Made by a program: the position numbers and the translations under genes. Below the pieces are notes generated by a model. That model made no database searches and was not told the origin of the DNA. It saw only the letters and a list, made by a program, of their open reading frames with translations. From Erysipelotrichales bacterium (GTDB taxonomy: Bacteria > Bacillota_I > Bacilli_A > RFN20 > CAG-826), in NCBI GenBank assembly GCA_022508525.1, contig JAFLVA010000011.1, forward strand, positions 1 to 42,667: 42,667 nucleotides of DNA, read 5' to 3'. Shown piece by piece: positions 23,332-30,792 of this stretch; the stretch's first letter is position 1, and every line of letters begins with the position of its first letter.

Positions 23332-23523
23332 TTATTGCAACAAGTATTTAATGCGCTTATAATCGCCCTTAGATACATATGAAGCCTTTCTTAATTGTCT
23401 TTTTTGTTTGTGTGTTTTGTTGTGTGCTAAATGTGATGTGTAAGCTGAATGAATTTTTAATTTGCCATTTCCAACTTTTTTAACACGTTTTGCTAAAGCA
23501 CGTTTTGTTTTCATTTTTGGCAT
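23332..23523 (-). CDS. rpmI: 50S ribosomal protein L35
   Basis: A 63-residue L35: [20 protein letters not shown], the [16 protein letters not shown] motif, and the terminal YKRIKYLL. Middle gene of the operon, 12 bp after infC, with AGGAGG before its start. Confidence 0.99.
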   Translation of the reverse strand: MPKMKTKRALAKRVKKVGNGKLKIHSAYTSHLAHNKTHKQKRQLRKASYVSKGDYKRIKYLLQ

Positions 23524-23535
23524 ACTACGTTCCTC

Positions 23536-24093
23536 CTATTTTTTACCTTTTGGTGCTAAAACTGCACATAAGAATTTGCCATCTAAATTTGGCTTTTTTT
23601 CCATTACTGCATATTCATTTACAAGTTCAAAGAATTTATTTAAAACTTCTTCACCAACTTCAACGTGACTTAATTGACGTCCACGGAATTTAACAGAAAC
23701 TTTAACTTTATTTCCTACTTGGAAAAACTTTGTTGCTTGACGAGCTTTTGTTTCTAAATCATGCATACCAATCTGTGGTGTTAAGCGAACTTCTTTGGTT
23801 TCAACGACTGTTTGTTTCTTCTTATTAAGCTTTTGTTTCTTTTGTGCTTCAAAACGATATTTACCATAGTTTAAAATCTTACATACTGGTGGTTGCGCTT
23901 GAGGAGCAACACAGAGTAAATCAAGATTGAATCCACGAGCTTTATATAAAGCATCGCTTGAAGACATAATTCCTAATTGTTCACCATTAGGTCCAATGAC
24001 AAGAACGGATGAAAAACGAATTGATTCGTTAACTAAATCGTTATTTGTTTTTTCTGGTCTTTGTTGTGGGTTGACGAAATTTGGGTTGTAAAT
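23536..24093 (-). CDS. infC: Translation initiation factor IF-3, ATT start
   Basis: A 185-residue IF-3. It discriminates start codons and keeps 30S subunits free. The N-domain (VLVIGPNGEQLGIMSSSDAL, then LDLLCVAP and PPVCKILNYGKYRFE) and C-domain (IGMHDLETKARQ, KVSVKFRGRQLSH) are complete. No ATG, GTG or TTG lies between the Shine-Dalgarno (AAAGGAGG, 24108-24101) and the conserved N-terminus; the only well-spaced codon is ATT at 24093-24091 (7 nt from GGAGG). The first ATG (23967) would remove 42 residues of the N-domain. ATT starts are known for infC and are part of IF-3 self-repression. Confidence 0.93.
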   Translation of the reverse strand: MYNPNFVNPQQRPEKTNNDLVNESIRFSSVLVIGPNGEQLGIMSSSDALYKARGFNLDLLCVAPQAQPPVCKILNYGKYRFEAQKKQKLNKKKQTVVETKEVRLTPQIGMHDLETKARQATKFFQVGNKVKVSVKFRGRQLSHVEVGEEVLNKFFELVNEYAVMEKKPNLDGKFLCAVLAPKGKK

Positions 24094-24108
24094 AATAATT
24101 CCTCCTTT

Positions 24109-24240
24109 GAACTAAAAAACGGACGCAGGATGCGCCCGTAAAAATATCAAATAAGATATGTGACATTTACCTATTCACGAAATGAATCAGGTGAGAAGCG
24201 GGCGCCTCTTCTTTCCACGTATTTTGTTCGCTTAATTATA
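24109..24240 (-). promoter_or_regulatory. L20-type autoregulatory leader of infC
   Basis: Two competing folds are visible on the minus strand. The terminator stem CGGGCGCA (24138-24131) with TGCGTCCG (24127-24120) is followed by a T-run. Upstream, GGCGCCCG (about 24207-24200, inside GAAG..CTTC) is complementary to CGGGCGC, the 5' arm of the terminator, and would form an antiterminator. This matches the known L20 leader logic, in which L20 binding favours termination. A possible promoter (TTGACA and TTAATA) lies upstream at about 24240-24275. Confidence 0.85.
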
Positions 24241-24397
24241 TTAACACTAGTTAATATTATATGTCAATAAAAAATTTTATAGCCTATAGTTTTATTTGCG
24301 TAAAAATGATTAAGAAGAAGAGATAATTCCAATTTAAATATTAGAGGTTTATTAATTTGGAAATTATTACGCTTTTTCAATTTGTCTCAACTATAAG

Positions 24398-24518
24398 TAT
24401 AATGAAGGACCTAGATAGTCTAGGCGGCATTACTCCTGCCTGAAGGAGATGATATCTATGGTGATTTTAAAAATCATTTATCGATGGAGTCTCTGATTAT
24501 AGAAAGGAGACTTCATTA
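24398..24518 (+). promoter_or_regulatory. Promoter and structured leader of the small-toxin mRNA
   Basis: An extended -10 AGTATAAT ends at 24403. The leader has two Shine-Dalgarno sequesterers. CTCCT (24433-24437) pairs with AGGAG (24444-24448), the ribosome site of the leader ORF. GGAGTCTC (24486-24493) pairs with GAGACTTC (24507-24514), covering part of the ribosome site AAAGGAG (24503-24509) of the downstream peptide. AGGACCT and TAGGCGGC near the 5' end recur as direct repeats at 24689-24695 and 24648-24655, inside the antisense RNA gene. Confidence 0.6.
24458..24496 (+). CDS. 12-residue leader peptide ORF
   Basis: The peptide MVILKIIYRWSL has ATG 24458, 9 nt after GAAGGAG. Its codons 10-12 are the 5' arm of the stem that hides the ribosome site of the next ORF, so a ribosome translating it would open that stem. 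This resembles the leader ORFs that couple toxin translation in mok/hok and similar systems. Whether the peptide itself matters is unknown. Confidence 0.5.
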   Translation: MVILKIIYRWSL

Positions 24519-24614
24519 ATGACTTTGGTTATTAATATTGTAAGCTTAATATTTACCATCGTAAGTATTGTGGTTACAATTATCCTTAATATTAGAAATA
24601 ATAAAAAGAGATAG
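24519..24614 (+). CDS. Small hydrophobic peptide, putative type I toxin
   Basis: A 31-residue peptide made of one membrane helix (residues 2-24, starting TLVINIVSLIFTIVSIVVTI) and a short Asn/Arg/Lys tail (RNNKKR). The size, single helix and charged C-terminus are those of type I toxins such as Fst or TisB, but the sequence does not fit the Fst consensus as I know it. AAAGGAG lies 9 nt before ATG 24519 and is partly sequestered. A convergent antisense RNA overlaps the 3' untranslated region. A membrane-damaging toxin is the best reading; a signalling peptide is an alternative. Confidence 0.55.
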   Translation: MTLVINIVSLIFTIVSIVVTIILNIRNNKKR

Positions 24615-24620
24615 AAATAA

Positions 24621-24701
24621 AAAAAGCCGCCCTAAACTCTCAATCATAGGCGGCTAACCACCAACAGGAGTTAGTCACTAGATTGATCTAGGACCTTCCT
24701 C
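24621..24701 (-). ncRNA. Antisense RNA, putative antitoxin
   Basis: Minus-strand promoter: TTGCAA (24736-24731), 17-bp spacer, TATACT (24713-24708). The transcript starts near 24701 and ends at a terminator, AGCCGCC (24655-24649) with GGCGGCT (24631-24625), followed by a U-run. It is about 80 nt, contains CUAACUCCUG (an anti-Shine-Dalgarno sequence) and AGGUCCU (complementary to the 5' end of the toxin mRNA), and has an internal CTAGAT/ATCTAG stem. The convergent arrangement with short repeats recalls par of plasmid pAD1 (RNA I and RNA II). Confidence 0.65.
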
Positions 24702-24785
24702 ATTTATAGTATATACAAATATCTGATATTTTGCAAAAAAATTTTAATGTGAAATTATGCTAGATGGATATAACAAACAAAAAAA

Positions 24786-24825
24786 CCGCCGATGACAACT
24801 AATCACAATCTTAAGCGGTTTTTTT
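24786..24825. terminator. Bidirectional terminator between the toxin module and thrS
   Basis: AACCGC and GCGGTT flank a long loop and are bordered by A-runs and T-runs on both sides. It can end the plus-strand toxin mRNA and the minus-strand thrS mRNA. Confidence 0.7.
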
Positions 24826-24844
24826 GAAAGGAGATGATCTCTTG

Positions 24845-24937
24845 ATGAGTATAGGATCATCTATTTTTATTTTATCATTATTGTTGATAGCATACAATAC
24901 TTTTGATTATATTGATGCTTTTTTTAATTGTTTTTGA
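24845..24937 (+). CDS. Possible second small hydrophobic peptide
   Basis: A 30-residue ORF (MSIGSSIFILSLLLIAYNTF and ten more residues ending CF) with AAAGGAG 11 nt before ATG 24845, or 8 nt before an adjacent in-frame TTG. GATGATC (24833-24839) and GATCATC (24855-24861) would put the start codon in a hairpin loop. The sequence around its ribosome site resembles that of the leader ORF at 24458. It overlaps the last 14 bases of thrS on the other strand, and no promoter was recognised, so it may be chance. Confidence 0.22.
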   Translation: MSIGSSIFILSLLLIAYNTFDYIDAFFNCF

Positions 24938-26825
24938 TTTCCTCTTCAATCATTTTGAGGAATTCATCAACTGTTACAGTTATTTGAGCTTGTGTTCCAT
25001 ATTTACGATAAGTTACTGTACGATCTTTTACTTCGTTATCACCAAGTACGAGAGTATAAGGAATCTTCTGAATTTGTGATTCTCTTAAACGATAGCCAAG
25101 TTTTTCATTACGATCATCTACTTCAACACGTAATCCAACTTTTTCAAATTCACTCTTCAATTCGTGTGCATATTCACCTTGTGCAGCTGCAAGAACTGGA
25201 AGTAAATTAATTTGAATTGGGGATAACCATGTTGGGAATGCACCGGCATAGTTTTCTGTAATAATTGCGATAAACCTTTCAATAGATCCAAAACATGCAC
25301 GGTGAATCATAACTGGAGTTTTCTTTTCGCCATTTTCATCAATGTATGTACATTCAAATCTTCCTGGAAGTTGGAAGTCGAGTTGGATTGTTCCACATTG
25401 CCAAATACGATTCATAGAGTCTCTTAATTTGAAGTCGAGTTTTGGTCCATAGAATGCACCATCGCCTGGATTGATTTTAAATTCTTTTCCAGTTGCACGA
25501 CATACTTTTTCTAAAACTTCTTCAGCTTTGTCCCAAACTTTAATATCACCAATAAAGTTATCAAATGGGCGAGTAGATAGTTCAATATGGTAATTTAAAC
25601 CAAATTTTGAATAAACATGATCATAAATTTTAATAATACGTTCAATCTCTTCACTAATTTGATTTTCTGTTAAAAGAGTATGAGCATCATCTTGAGTAAA
25701 TGTTCTAACACGGAACAAGCCATTTAATGCACCAGATGCTTCATAACGATGGACATGTCCTAACTCAGCAATGCGAAGTGGTAAATCTTTATAGGAATGT
25801 AAATCATTTTTATACACTAAAATTGCACCAGGACAGTTCATTGGCTTAATTGCGTATTCTTCTTCGTCAGCGTGTGTTATAAACATGTCATCTTTATAAT
25901 GGTCCCAGTGACCAGATATTTCCCATAATTGTTTAGATAACATAATTGGTGTTTCAACGATGACATATCCATTTTTGCGATGTAAATCAAGCCAAAAATC
26001 TTCTAGTGTACGACGTAGTTGATATCCTTTAGGTAGCCAGAATGGAAGACCTGGACCAAATTCAGAAATCATGAATAAGCCTAATTCTTTTCCTAATTTA
26101 CGGTGATCTCTTTTCTTTCTTTCTTCTAAATCATTTAAATGTTTATTTAAAGATTCTTCAGTTGGATAGCAAGTACCATAAATTCTAGTTAACATTTCAT
26201 TTTTAGAATCGCCTCTCCAATAAGCACCAGCTACAGAAAGAAGTTTGAAGTTTTTAAGTACTCCGGTTGAAATAACATGAGGACCACGGCATACATCTGC
26301 GTAATCTCCTTGTTCATAAATTCCTACTAAATCTGTTCCTTCAACTGCATCAATTAATTCGCATTTAAATTCATCATTTGCAAATTTCTTCTTTGCCTCA
26401 TCCTTGCTTAAGAAGTAGTGATTAACTGATATATTTTCTTTTACAATTTTTTTCATTTCTGCTTCAATTTTTGGAAAATCTTCAGCAGTCACAACTGTTG
26501 GTACTTTGAAATCATAGTAGAATCCTTCTTCAATTGCAGGACCTACTCCAAATTTTGTGCCTGGATATAAACGATTCATCGCTTGTGCAAGTAAATGAGC
26601 ACAAGAATGATTTAATACTTCAAAAGCCTCTTTATCTTCTAATAGGACTAATTCTAAGGTTGAATCTTCTTCAATTGGTGTTTTCAAATCTACTAATACA
26701 TCGTTTAATTTGGCAACGACTGATTTTTTAGCTAGACCAGTTGAAATGTTTTTAGCTACTTCAATAACTAAAGTTCCTTTTTCAACATCAATCATACTTC
26801 CATCTTTTAATGTTACTTTAATCAT
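24924..26825 (-). CDS. thrS: Threonine--tRNA ligase
   Basis: Charges tRNA-Thr and edits Ser-tRNA-Thr. It has 633 residues with all domains: TGS (1-61), the editing domain with HSCAH and the YADVCRGPH motif, the class II catalytic core with MNCPGA (zinc Cys) and MIHRACFGSIERFIAI (motif 3), and the C-terminal anticodon-binding domain from about residue 535 (INLLPVLAAAQ). AGGAGG precedes the ATG at 26825. It is preceded by a T-box with a Thr specifier. Confidence 0.99.
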   Translation of the reverse strand: MIKVTLKDGSMIDVEKGTLVIEVAKNISTGLAKKSVVAKLNDVLVDLKTPIEEDSTLELVLLEDKEAFEVLNHSCAHLLAQAMNRLYPGTKFGVGPAIEEGFYYDFKVPTVVTAEDFPKIEAEMKKIVKENISVNHYFLSKDEAKKKFANDEFKCELIDAVEGTDLVGIYEQGDYADVCRGPHVISTGVLKNFKLLSVAGAYWRGDSKNEMLTRIYGTCYPTEESLNKHLNDLEERKKRDHRKLGKELGLFMISEFGPGLPFWLPKGYQLRRTLEDFWLDLHRKNGYVIVETPIMLSKQLWEISGHWDHYKDDMFITHADEEEYAIKPMNCPGAILVYKNDLHSYKDLPLRIAELGHVHRYEASGALNGLFRVRTFTQDDAHTLLTENQISEEIERIIKIYDHVYSKFGLNYHIELSTRPFDNFIGDIKVWDKAEEVLEKVCRATGKEFKINPGDGAFYGPKLDFKLRDSMNRIWQCGTIQLDFQLPGRFECTYIDENGEKKTPVMIHRACFGSIERFIAIITENYAGAFPTWLSPIQINLLPVLAAAQGEYAHELKSEFEKVGLRVEVDDRNEKLGYRLRESQIQKIPYTLVLGDNEVKDRTVTYRKYGTQAQITVTVDEFLKMIEEEIKNN

Positions 26826-26844
26826 AATAATTACCTCCTAAAAA

Positions 26845-27063
26845 TAAAAAAAGCGCCCTAACATAAGGACGCTAATATGCGCGGTACCACCTTAATTCAC
26901 ATTTAAAAAATAAATGTGCCCTTAAGAACTGTTAACGCCAGCAACGTTTTGCTTATTTCGCAAAATGCTCCAAAGTGGTTTTCTTAACTGCTTTATAGAA
27001 ATATTGCACCAATTTATTTCCTCTCTAAATAAAGTAAGGTTAAGAACATGTCTTTTTCAACGC
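26845..27063 (-). promoter_or_regulatory. T-box leader of thrS (tRNA-Thr sensing)
   Basis: On the minus strand the antiterminator core AAGGTGGTACCGCGC lies at about 26893-26879. The specifier is ACC (26979-26977), a threonine codon, in AAAACCACTTTGG. The terminator pairs AGCGTCCT (26873-26866) with AGGGCGCT (26859-26852), followed by a T-run. The promoter is TTGACA (27098-27093), 17 bp, TATTAT (27075-27070). Confidence 0.93.
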
Positions 27064-27109
27064 ATTAATATAATAATCTACTTAAATAGTATTGTCAAAT
27101 AAATATAAT

Positions 27110-27970
27110 TTATTTCCCGGGTTTTCTTTCTAAAATTAAAGCAATTGTCCCAGGGCCTGTATGTGCTTCGACGTTAACAGAAAATCCATTAATTGAATAT
27201 TCATATTCTGATAAGTATTCTTTAATAAGTTTTTCGATAAATTCAATTAGTGCCGGATTAGTGTCCACAGCAGCTATAGAAACTTTATAAATTTCTGGAT
27301 CCTTTTTTATTTCAGCAAGGCGAATTACAGTTTCCTTTAAAGTGATTTTTACATTTCTAGTTGTGCCGATTTTAGTAATTGCACCATCTTTAAAGCCAAG
27401 AACTGGTTTTAAACCAATCAAGTTACCAAAGAAAGCGATAGCAGGATTAATTCTTCCTCCGCGTTTCAAATACGTTAGTGACTCAGGAATAAATGTAACG
27501 TCAAAGTCGCCGATATTCTTTTTAACTATTTCTAAAGCCTCGTTTATTGGCATTTCATCTTTTTCTATAAGCTTTTTAGCTGTTAGAACAGATGTTAACA
27601 TAAAAGACATAACGCTGAGGGAATCTACAATAACAACTTTATCACTATATTTATTTCGGCAAGCATTTGTAAATAAATCAAACATTGAAGATAGTTTACT
27701 TGAAATAGTAAAATGCACTATTTTTTCATATCCTTCTTCGAATAATTTGTCGAAAAAATTTTCTATTTCATATGGTGTAGGTGTTGATGTTTTTACTATA
27801 TGCCCCTCTCGCATCATTTTGGCAAGTTCCAAATAGTTAATATCAACACCATCATGATATTCAATGTTATCAACAATAACATTTAAAGGTAAAACTTTTA
27901 AATCATATTTTTTAGCCATTTCTGGCAAAATTGCAATTGTTGAATCGCAAGTTACAATAGTTTTATTCAT
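27110..27970 (-). CDS. DegV family fatty-acid-binding protein (FakB-like)
   Basis: A 286-residue DegV-fold protein. It has the N-terminal VTCDSTIAILPE strand, the TSTPTPYEIENFF motif with the first ligand loop, ISSKLSSMF in the middle, the VIVDSLSVM segment, and the C-terminal VEAHTGPGTIAL loop with the fatty-acid-binding His. Relatives (FakB) present exogenous fatty acids to the kinase FakA for phospholipid synthesis; no FakA is in the window, so this is a family-level call. The ribosome site is TTGGAGG. The promoter is TTGACA (28022-28017), 16 bp, TATAAT (28000-27995). Confidence 0.92.
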   Translation of the reverse strand: MNKTIVTCDSTIAILPEMAKKYDLKVLPLNVIVDNIEYHDGVDINYLELAKMMREGHIVKTSTPTPYEIENFFDKLFEEGYEKIVHFTISSKLSSMFDLFTNACRNKYSDKVVIVDSLSVMSFMLTSVLTAKKLIEKDEMPINEALEIVKKNIGDFDVTFIPESLTYLKRGGRINPAIAFFGNLIGLKPVLGFKDGAITKIGTTRNVKITLKETVIRLAEIKKDPEIYKVSIAAVDTNPALIEFIEKLIKEYLSEYEYSINGFSVNVEAHTGPGTIALILERKPGK

Positions 27971-28082
27971 TAGACCTCCAAGTTTTTTTTCTTAATTATA
28001 ATCTATGAAAGTTGATTGTCAACGAATCTTAATATAGATTTTTTAATCTATAATAGTTATTTAACACTAAGAAAAAAACAAT

Positions 28083-28112
28083 AAAAAAAGCAGAAGATTT
28101 TAGTCTTCTGCT
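28083..28112 (-). terminator. Terminator of the pfkA-pyk operon
   Basis: On the minus strand AGCAGAAGA and TCTTCTGCT form the stem (28112-28089), followed by a T-run. The 5' arm includes the last codons of pyk. Confidence 0.9.
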
Positions 28113-29545
28113 AAACTATTTAAAGTTAAAATTTTCATAAAGTTTGTGCCTTTAGATCCAGCTGGAGTTGCACCTGTTAAAATAACAGTATCTCCTATAT
28201 CAACTCCTAAGTCACGAGCTTTAATGATAGCGAGAACTTCCATCTCTTCAATAAGATTAGGAACTTTTGGAACAAGGATTCCATACACTCCCCAGAATAA
28301 ACCAAGTTTTAAAAGTGTTTGTCTTGAAGATGAAATACAAATGATTGGACAGCATGGGCGAGCTTTAGAAATTCTTCTAGGAGTAGTTCCCTTTCCTGAA
28401 ATTGTAATGATTAGCTTTGCTCCAATTAAAAGTGCAGTGTTTGCAACTGAGTTAGAGATTGCATCAGAATTGTTTTTCTCAGAAGTATCATAAGCTTCAT
28501 GTGCTAATTTTTCATAGTCAAGATACTTTTCCATTGTTTTAGATATTTTTGCTTGCATTTCTGTTGCAAGAACAGGATATTCTCCCGATGCAGATTCTGC
28601 AGATAGCATAACGCAATCAGTACCTTCATGTATTGCATTAGCGACATCACTAACTTCAGCACGTGTTGGCACAGGTCTTTTTTGCATTGAATCAAGCATT
28701 TGTGTAGCAGTAATTACTGGTTTTCCTTTAATACGACATTGTTCAATGATATGACTTTGAATGACAGGGACATTTTCAGAAGGAACTTCAACACCCAAGT
28801 CACCGCGTGCGACCATAATTCCGTCTGAAACATCAATAATTTCATTGATTTTATCAACGCCTTCTTGGTTTTCAATCTTGGCAATAACACCAATCTCAGG
28901 ATGACCATATTTTGCTAGAACTTTTTTAATTTCTAAAATATCTTCTGGACGACGAGTGAAAGATGCGGCAACATAATCAACGCCGTTTTCACATCCGAAT
29001 TTTAAATCTTCTTCATCTTTTTTAGAGATGAAAGGCATAGAAAGACGTGTAAAAGGAGCATTTACACCTTTACGATTAGTAATTGTGTGAGTATTGCGAG
29101 CTTTAGTTACTAGTTCACGTTTTTCGAAATCTTTATCGATAATATCTAATTCAAGATTTCCATCATCAATTCGAATTTTATTACCAATTTCTACATCATC
29201 AAAAAGGTTACTATAAGTGACAGAGAACTTTGTTTCATCACCTAAAATTTCTTCCATAGCAATACGAACAATTGAGTCACGTTTGATTTCAGCTTTTCCA
29301 TCTTTGAATAAATGGCAACGAACTTCAGGACCTTTGGTATCTAATACAATTGGTATAATGACTCCTTTGTCCTTTTCAATTTGTCGAACAAGTTCGATTT
29401 TTGCTAAATGATCTTTATATTCACCATGTGAAAAGTTTAGTCGCATGATGTTCATTCCAGCGTCGATAAGTTGTGATAAAGTTTCATAGTTGTCGCTTGC
29501 AGGACCAATAGTACAAACAATTTTAGTGTTCTTAGTAATATTCAT
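28100..29545 (-). CDS. pyk: Pyruvate kinase
   Basis: Converts phosphoenolpyruvate and ADP to pyruvate and ATP. It has 481 residues: N-terminal TKIVCTIGPAS, substrate-binding MRLNFSHG, the active-site signature GVIAKIENQEG, MVARGDLGVEVP, and a C-terminal allosteric domain ending about residue 478. It lacks the extra PEP-utilising C-terminal domain of the longer Bacillus enzyme. GAGGAT lies before the ATG. It is 11 bp downstream of pfkA, so these two irreversible glycolytic steps are co-expressed. Confidence 0.98.
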   Translation of the reverse strand: MNITKNTKIVCTIGPASDNYETLSQLIDAGMNIMRLNFSHGEYKDHLAKIELVRQIEKDKGVIIPIVLDTKGPEVRCHLFKDGKAEIKRDSIVRIAMEEILGDETKFSVTYSNLFDDVEIGNKIRIDDGNLELDIIDKDFEKRELVTKARNTHTITNRKGVNAPFTRLSMPFISKKDEEDLKFGCENGVDYVAASFTRRPEDILEIKKVLAKYGHPEIGVIAKIENQEGVDKINEIIDVSDGIMVARGDLGVEVPSENVPVIQSHIIEQCRIKGKPVITATQMLDSMQKRPVPTRAEVSDVANAIHEGTDCVMLSAESASGEYPVLATEMQAKISKTMEKYLDYEKLAHEAYDTSEKNNSDAISNSVANTALLIGAKLIITISGKGTTPRRISKARPCCPIICISSSRQTLLKLGLFWGVYGILVPKVPNLIEEMEVLAIIKARDLGVDIGDTVILTGATPAGSKGTNFMKILTLNSLAED

Positions 29546-29556
29546 TTTTTTATCCT

Positions 29557-30513
29557 CTAGCTTATGGCTCTTGCAACTTTAATTAATTGTTCGTTGTTAT
29601 GTTTTGGCATTTTTAAGGCTTCATTAATATCATAGTCTACTAATTCATTACCTCTTAAACCAACACAACGTCCACCTTTTCCTTCTAAAAGAAGTTCAAT
29701 TGCTTTGACACCCATTCTACCAGCTAAAACACGATCTCTAGCAGTAGGAGAGCCACCTCTTTGGATACGTCCTAAAATTTCTGCACGGCATTCAATACCG
29801 CTTCTGCGTTCAATGTCACGTGCGAGTTCATGTACGTCGCATAACTTTTCTGTGATAATAACCATAATGTGTTGTTTACCTTCTTTACGCATTTTGATTA
29901 TTTTTTCAATAATATCATCACGGACGAGTGGATGATCTGATGTAACAATAATATCTGCACCACTAGCAATGCCACCATATAAGGCAAGATCGCCACAATA
30001 TCTTCCCATTACTTCAACGACTGAACAGCGTTGATGAGAGGAAGAAGTATCTCTTAATTTGCCTACAGCATCAGTAATTGTGTTGAGAGCAGTATCAAAT
30101 CCGATTGTATAATCGGTTGATGCAATGTCATTATCAATTGTTCCAGGAAGACCGATGCAATTTATTCCCATATCAGATAAAGCTTTAGCGCCTTGATAAG
30201 TACCATCGCCACCAATACATACTAGAGCCTCTATTCCTAATTTATTTAGTTGGGCAATTGCTTTTTTTCTTACTTCAATTTCTTTGAATTCTGGTAGACG
30301 AGCAGATCGAATGATTGTACCACCACGGTTAATAATGTCACTAACAAATGTACGATCAACTTGTTGAATGTTTCCTTCAATTAATCCCTTATAACCATCA
30401 TAGACAACAAACATTTCTAATCCGTTTGTAATACCTGCACGCACAACAGCACGTAATGCAGCATTCATTCCTGGTGCGTCTCCACCAGATGTTAATATTC
30501 CAACTCGTTTCAT
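29557..30513 (-). CDS. pfkA: ATP-dependent 6-phosphofructokinase
   Basis: Phosphorylates fructose 6-phosphate. It has 318 residues, the usual length. ATP binding: ILTSGGDAPGMNAALRAVVR and GGDGTYQGA. Catalytic motif: LPGTIDNDIASTD with the base Asp. Fructose 6-phosphate and effector sites: MGRYCGDLAL and ILGRIQRGGSPTARDR. The Gly of GGDGT marks ATP rather than pyrophosphate use. GGAGGT precedes the ATG at 30513. First gene of pfkA-pyk. A TATAAT lies upstream on the minus strand near 30555. Confidence 0.98.
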   Translation of the reverse strand: MKRVGILTSGGDAPGMNAALRAVVRAGITNGLEMFVVYDGYKGLIEGNIQQVDRTFVSDIINRGGTIIRSARLPEFKEIEVRKKAIAQLNKLGIEALVCIGGDGTYQGAKALSDMGINCIGLPGTIDNDIASTDYTIGFDTALNTITDAVGKLRDTSSSHQRCSVVEVMGRYCGDLALYGGIASGADIIVTSDHPLVRDDIIEKIIKMRKEGKQHIMVIITEKLCDVHELARDIERRSGIECRAEILGRIQRGGSPTARDRVLAGRMGVKAIELLLEGKGGRCVGLRGNELVDYDINEALKMPKHNNEQLIKVARAIS

Positions 30514-30792
30514 AAATACGACCTCCGAAACTAAATGTTCGTTATGATTATAACACTCTCTAAAATAAAATTAAATAACAATTTTATTGTTATAAACATA
30601 TTTTAATAACTCATCAAGCATAAGTTTATGCATGATTTTTATTATTGCCACAATAATCTCTAATAAGTGGTTTAAAAAAATGTTAAACAGGTAGTGAAAA
30701 AAGGCATTTACAATAAAAATATTAATAGTAAAAAAGTATTTGGTTAAAATTTCATTGAGACATGATATAATGTTTCAAAAGAAGGTGTTAGG
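30514..30792. promoter_or_regulatory. Divergent promoter region between pfkA and dnaB
   Basis: A 279-bp AT-rich gap without a gene. It holds a dyad ATAACAAT-TTT-ATTGTTAT (30575-30593), which could be an operator, a smaller GCATA-AGTT-TATGC hairpin near 30620, and an extended -10 TGATATAAT (30763-30771) for dnaB. Confidence 0.6.

Noticed and set aside
22959-24093. Plus-strand ORFs opposite rplT, rpmI and infC
   Set aside because: They lie over highly conserved ribosomal and initiation-factor genes.
27342-27836. Plus-strand ORF of 164 codons opposite degV
   Set aside because: DegV motifs are complete on the other strand; no start signal here.
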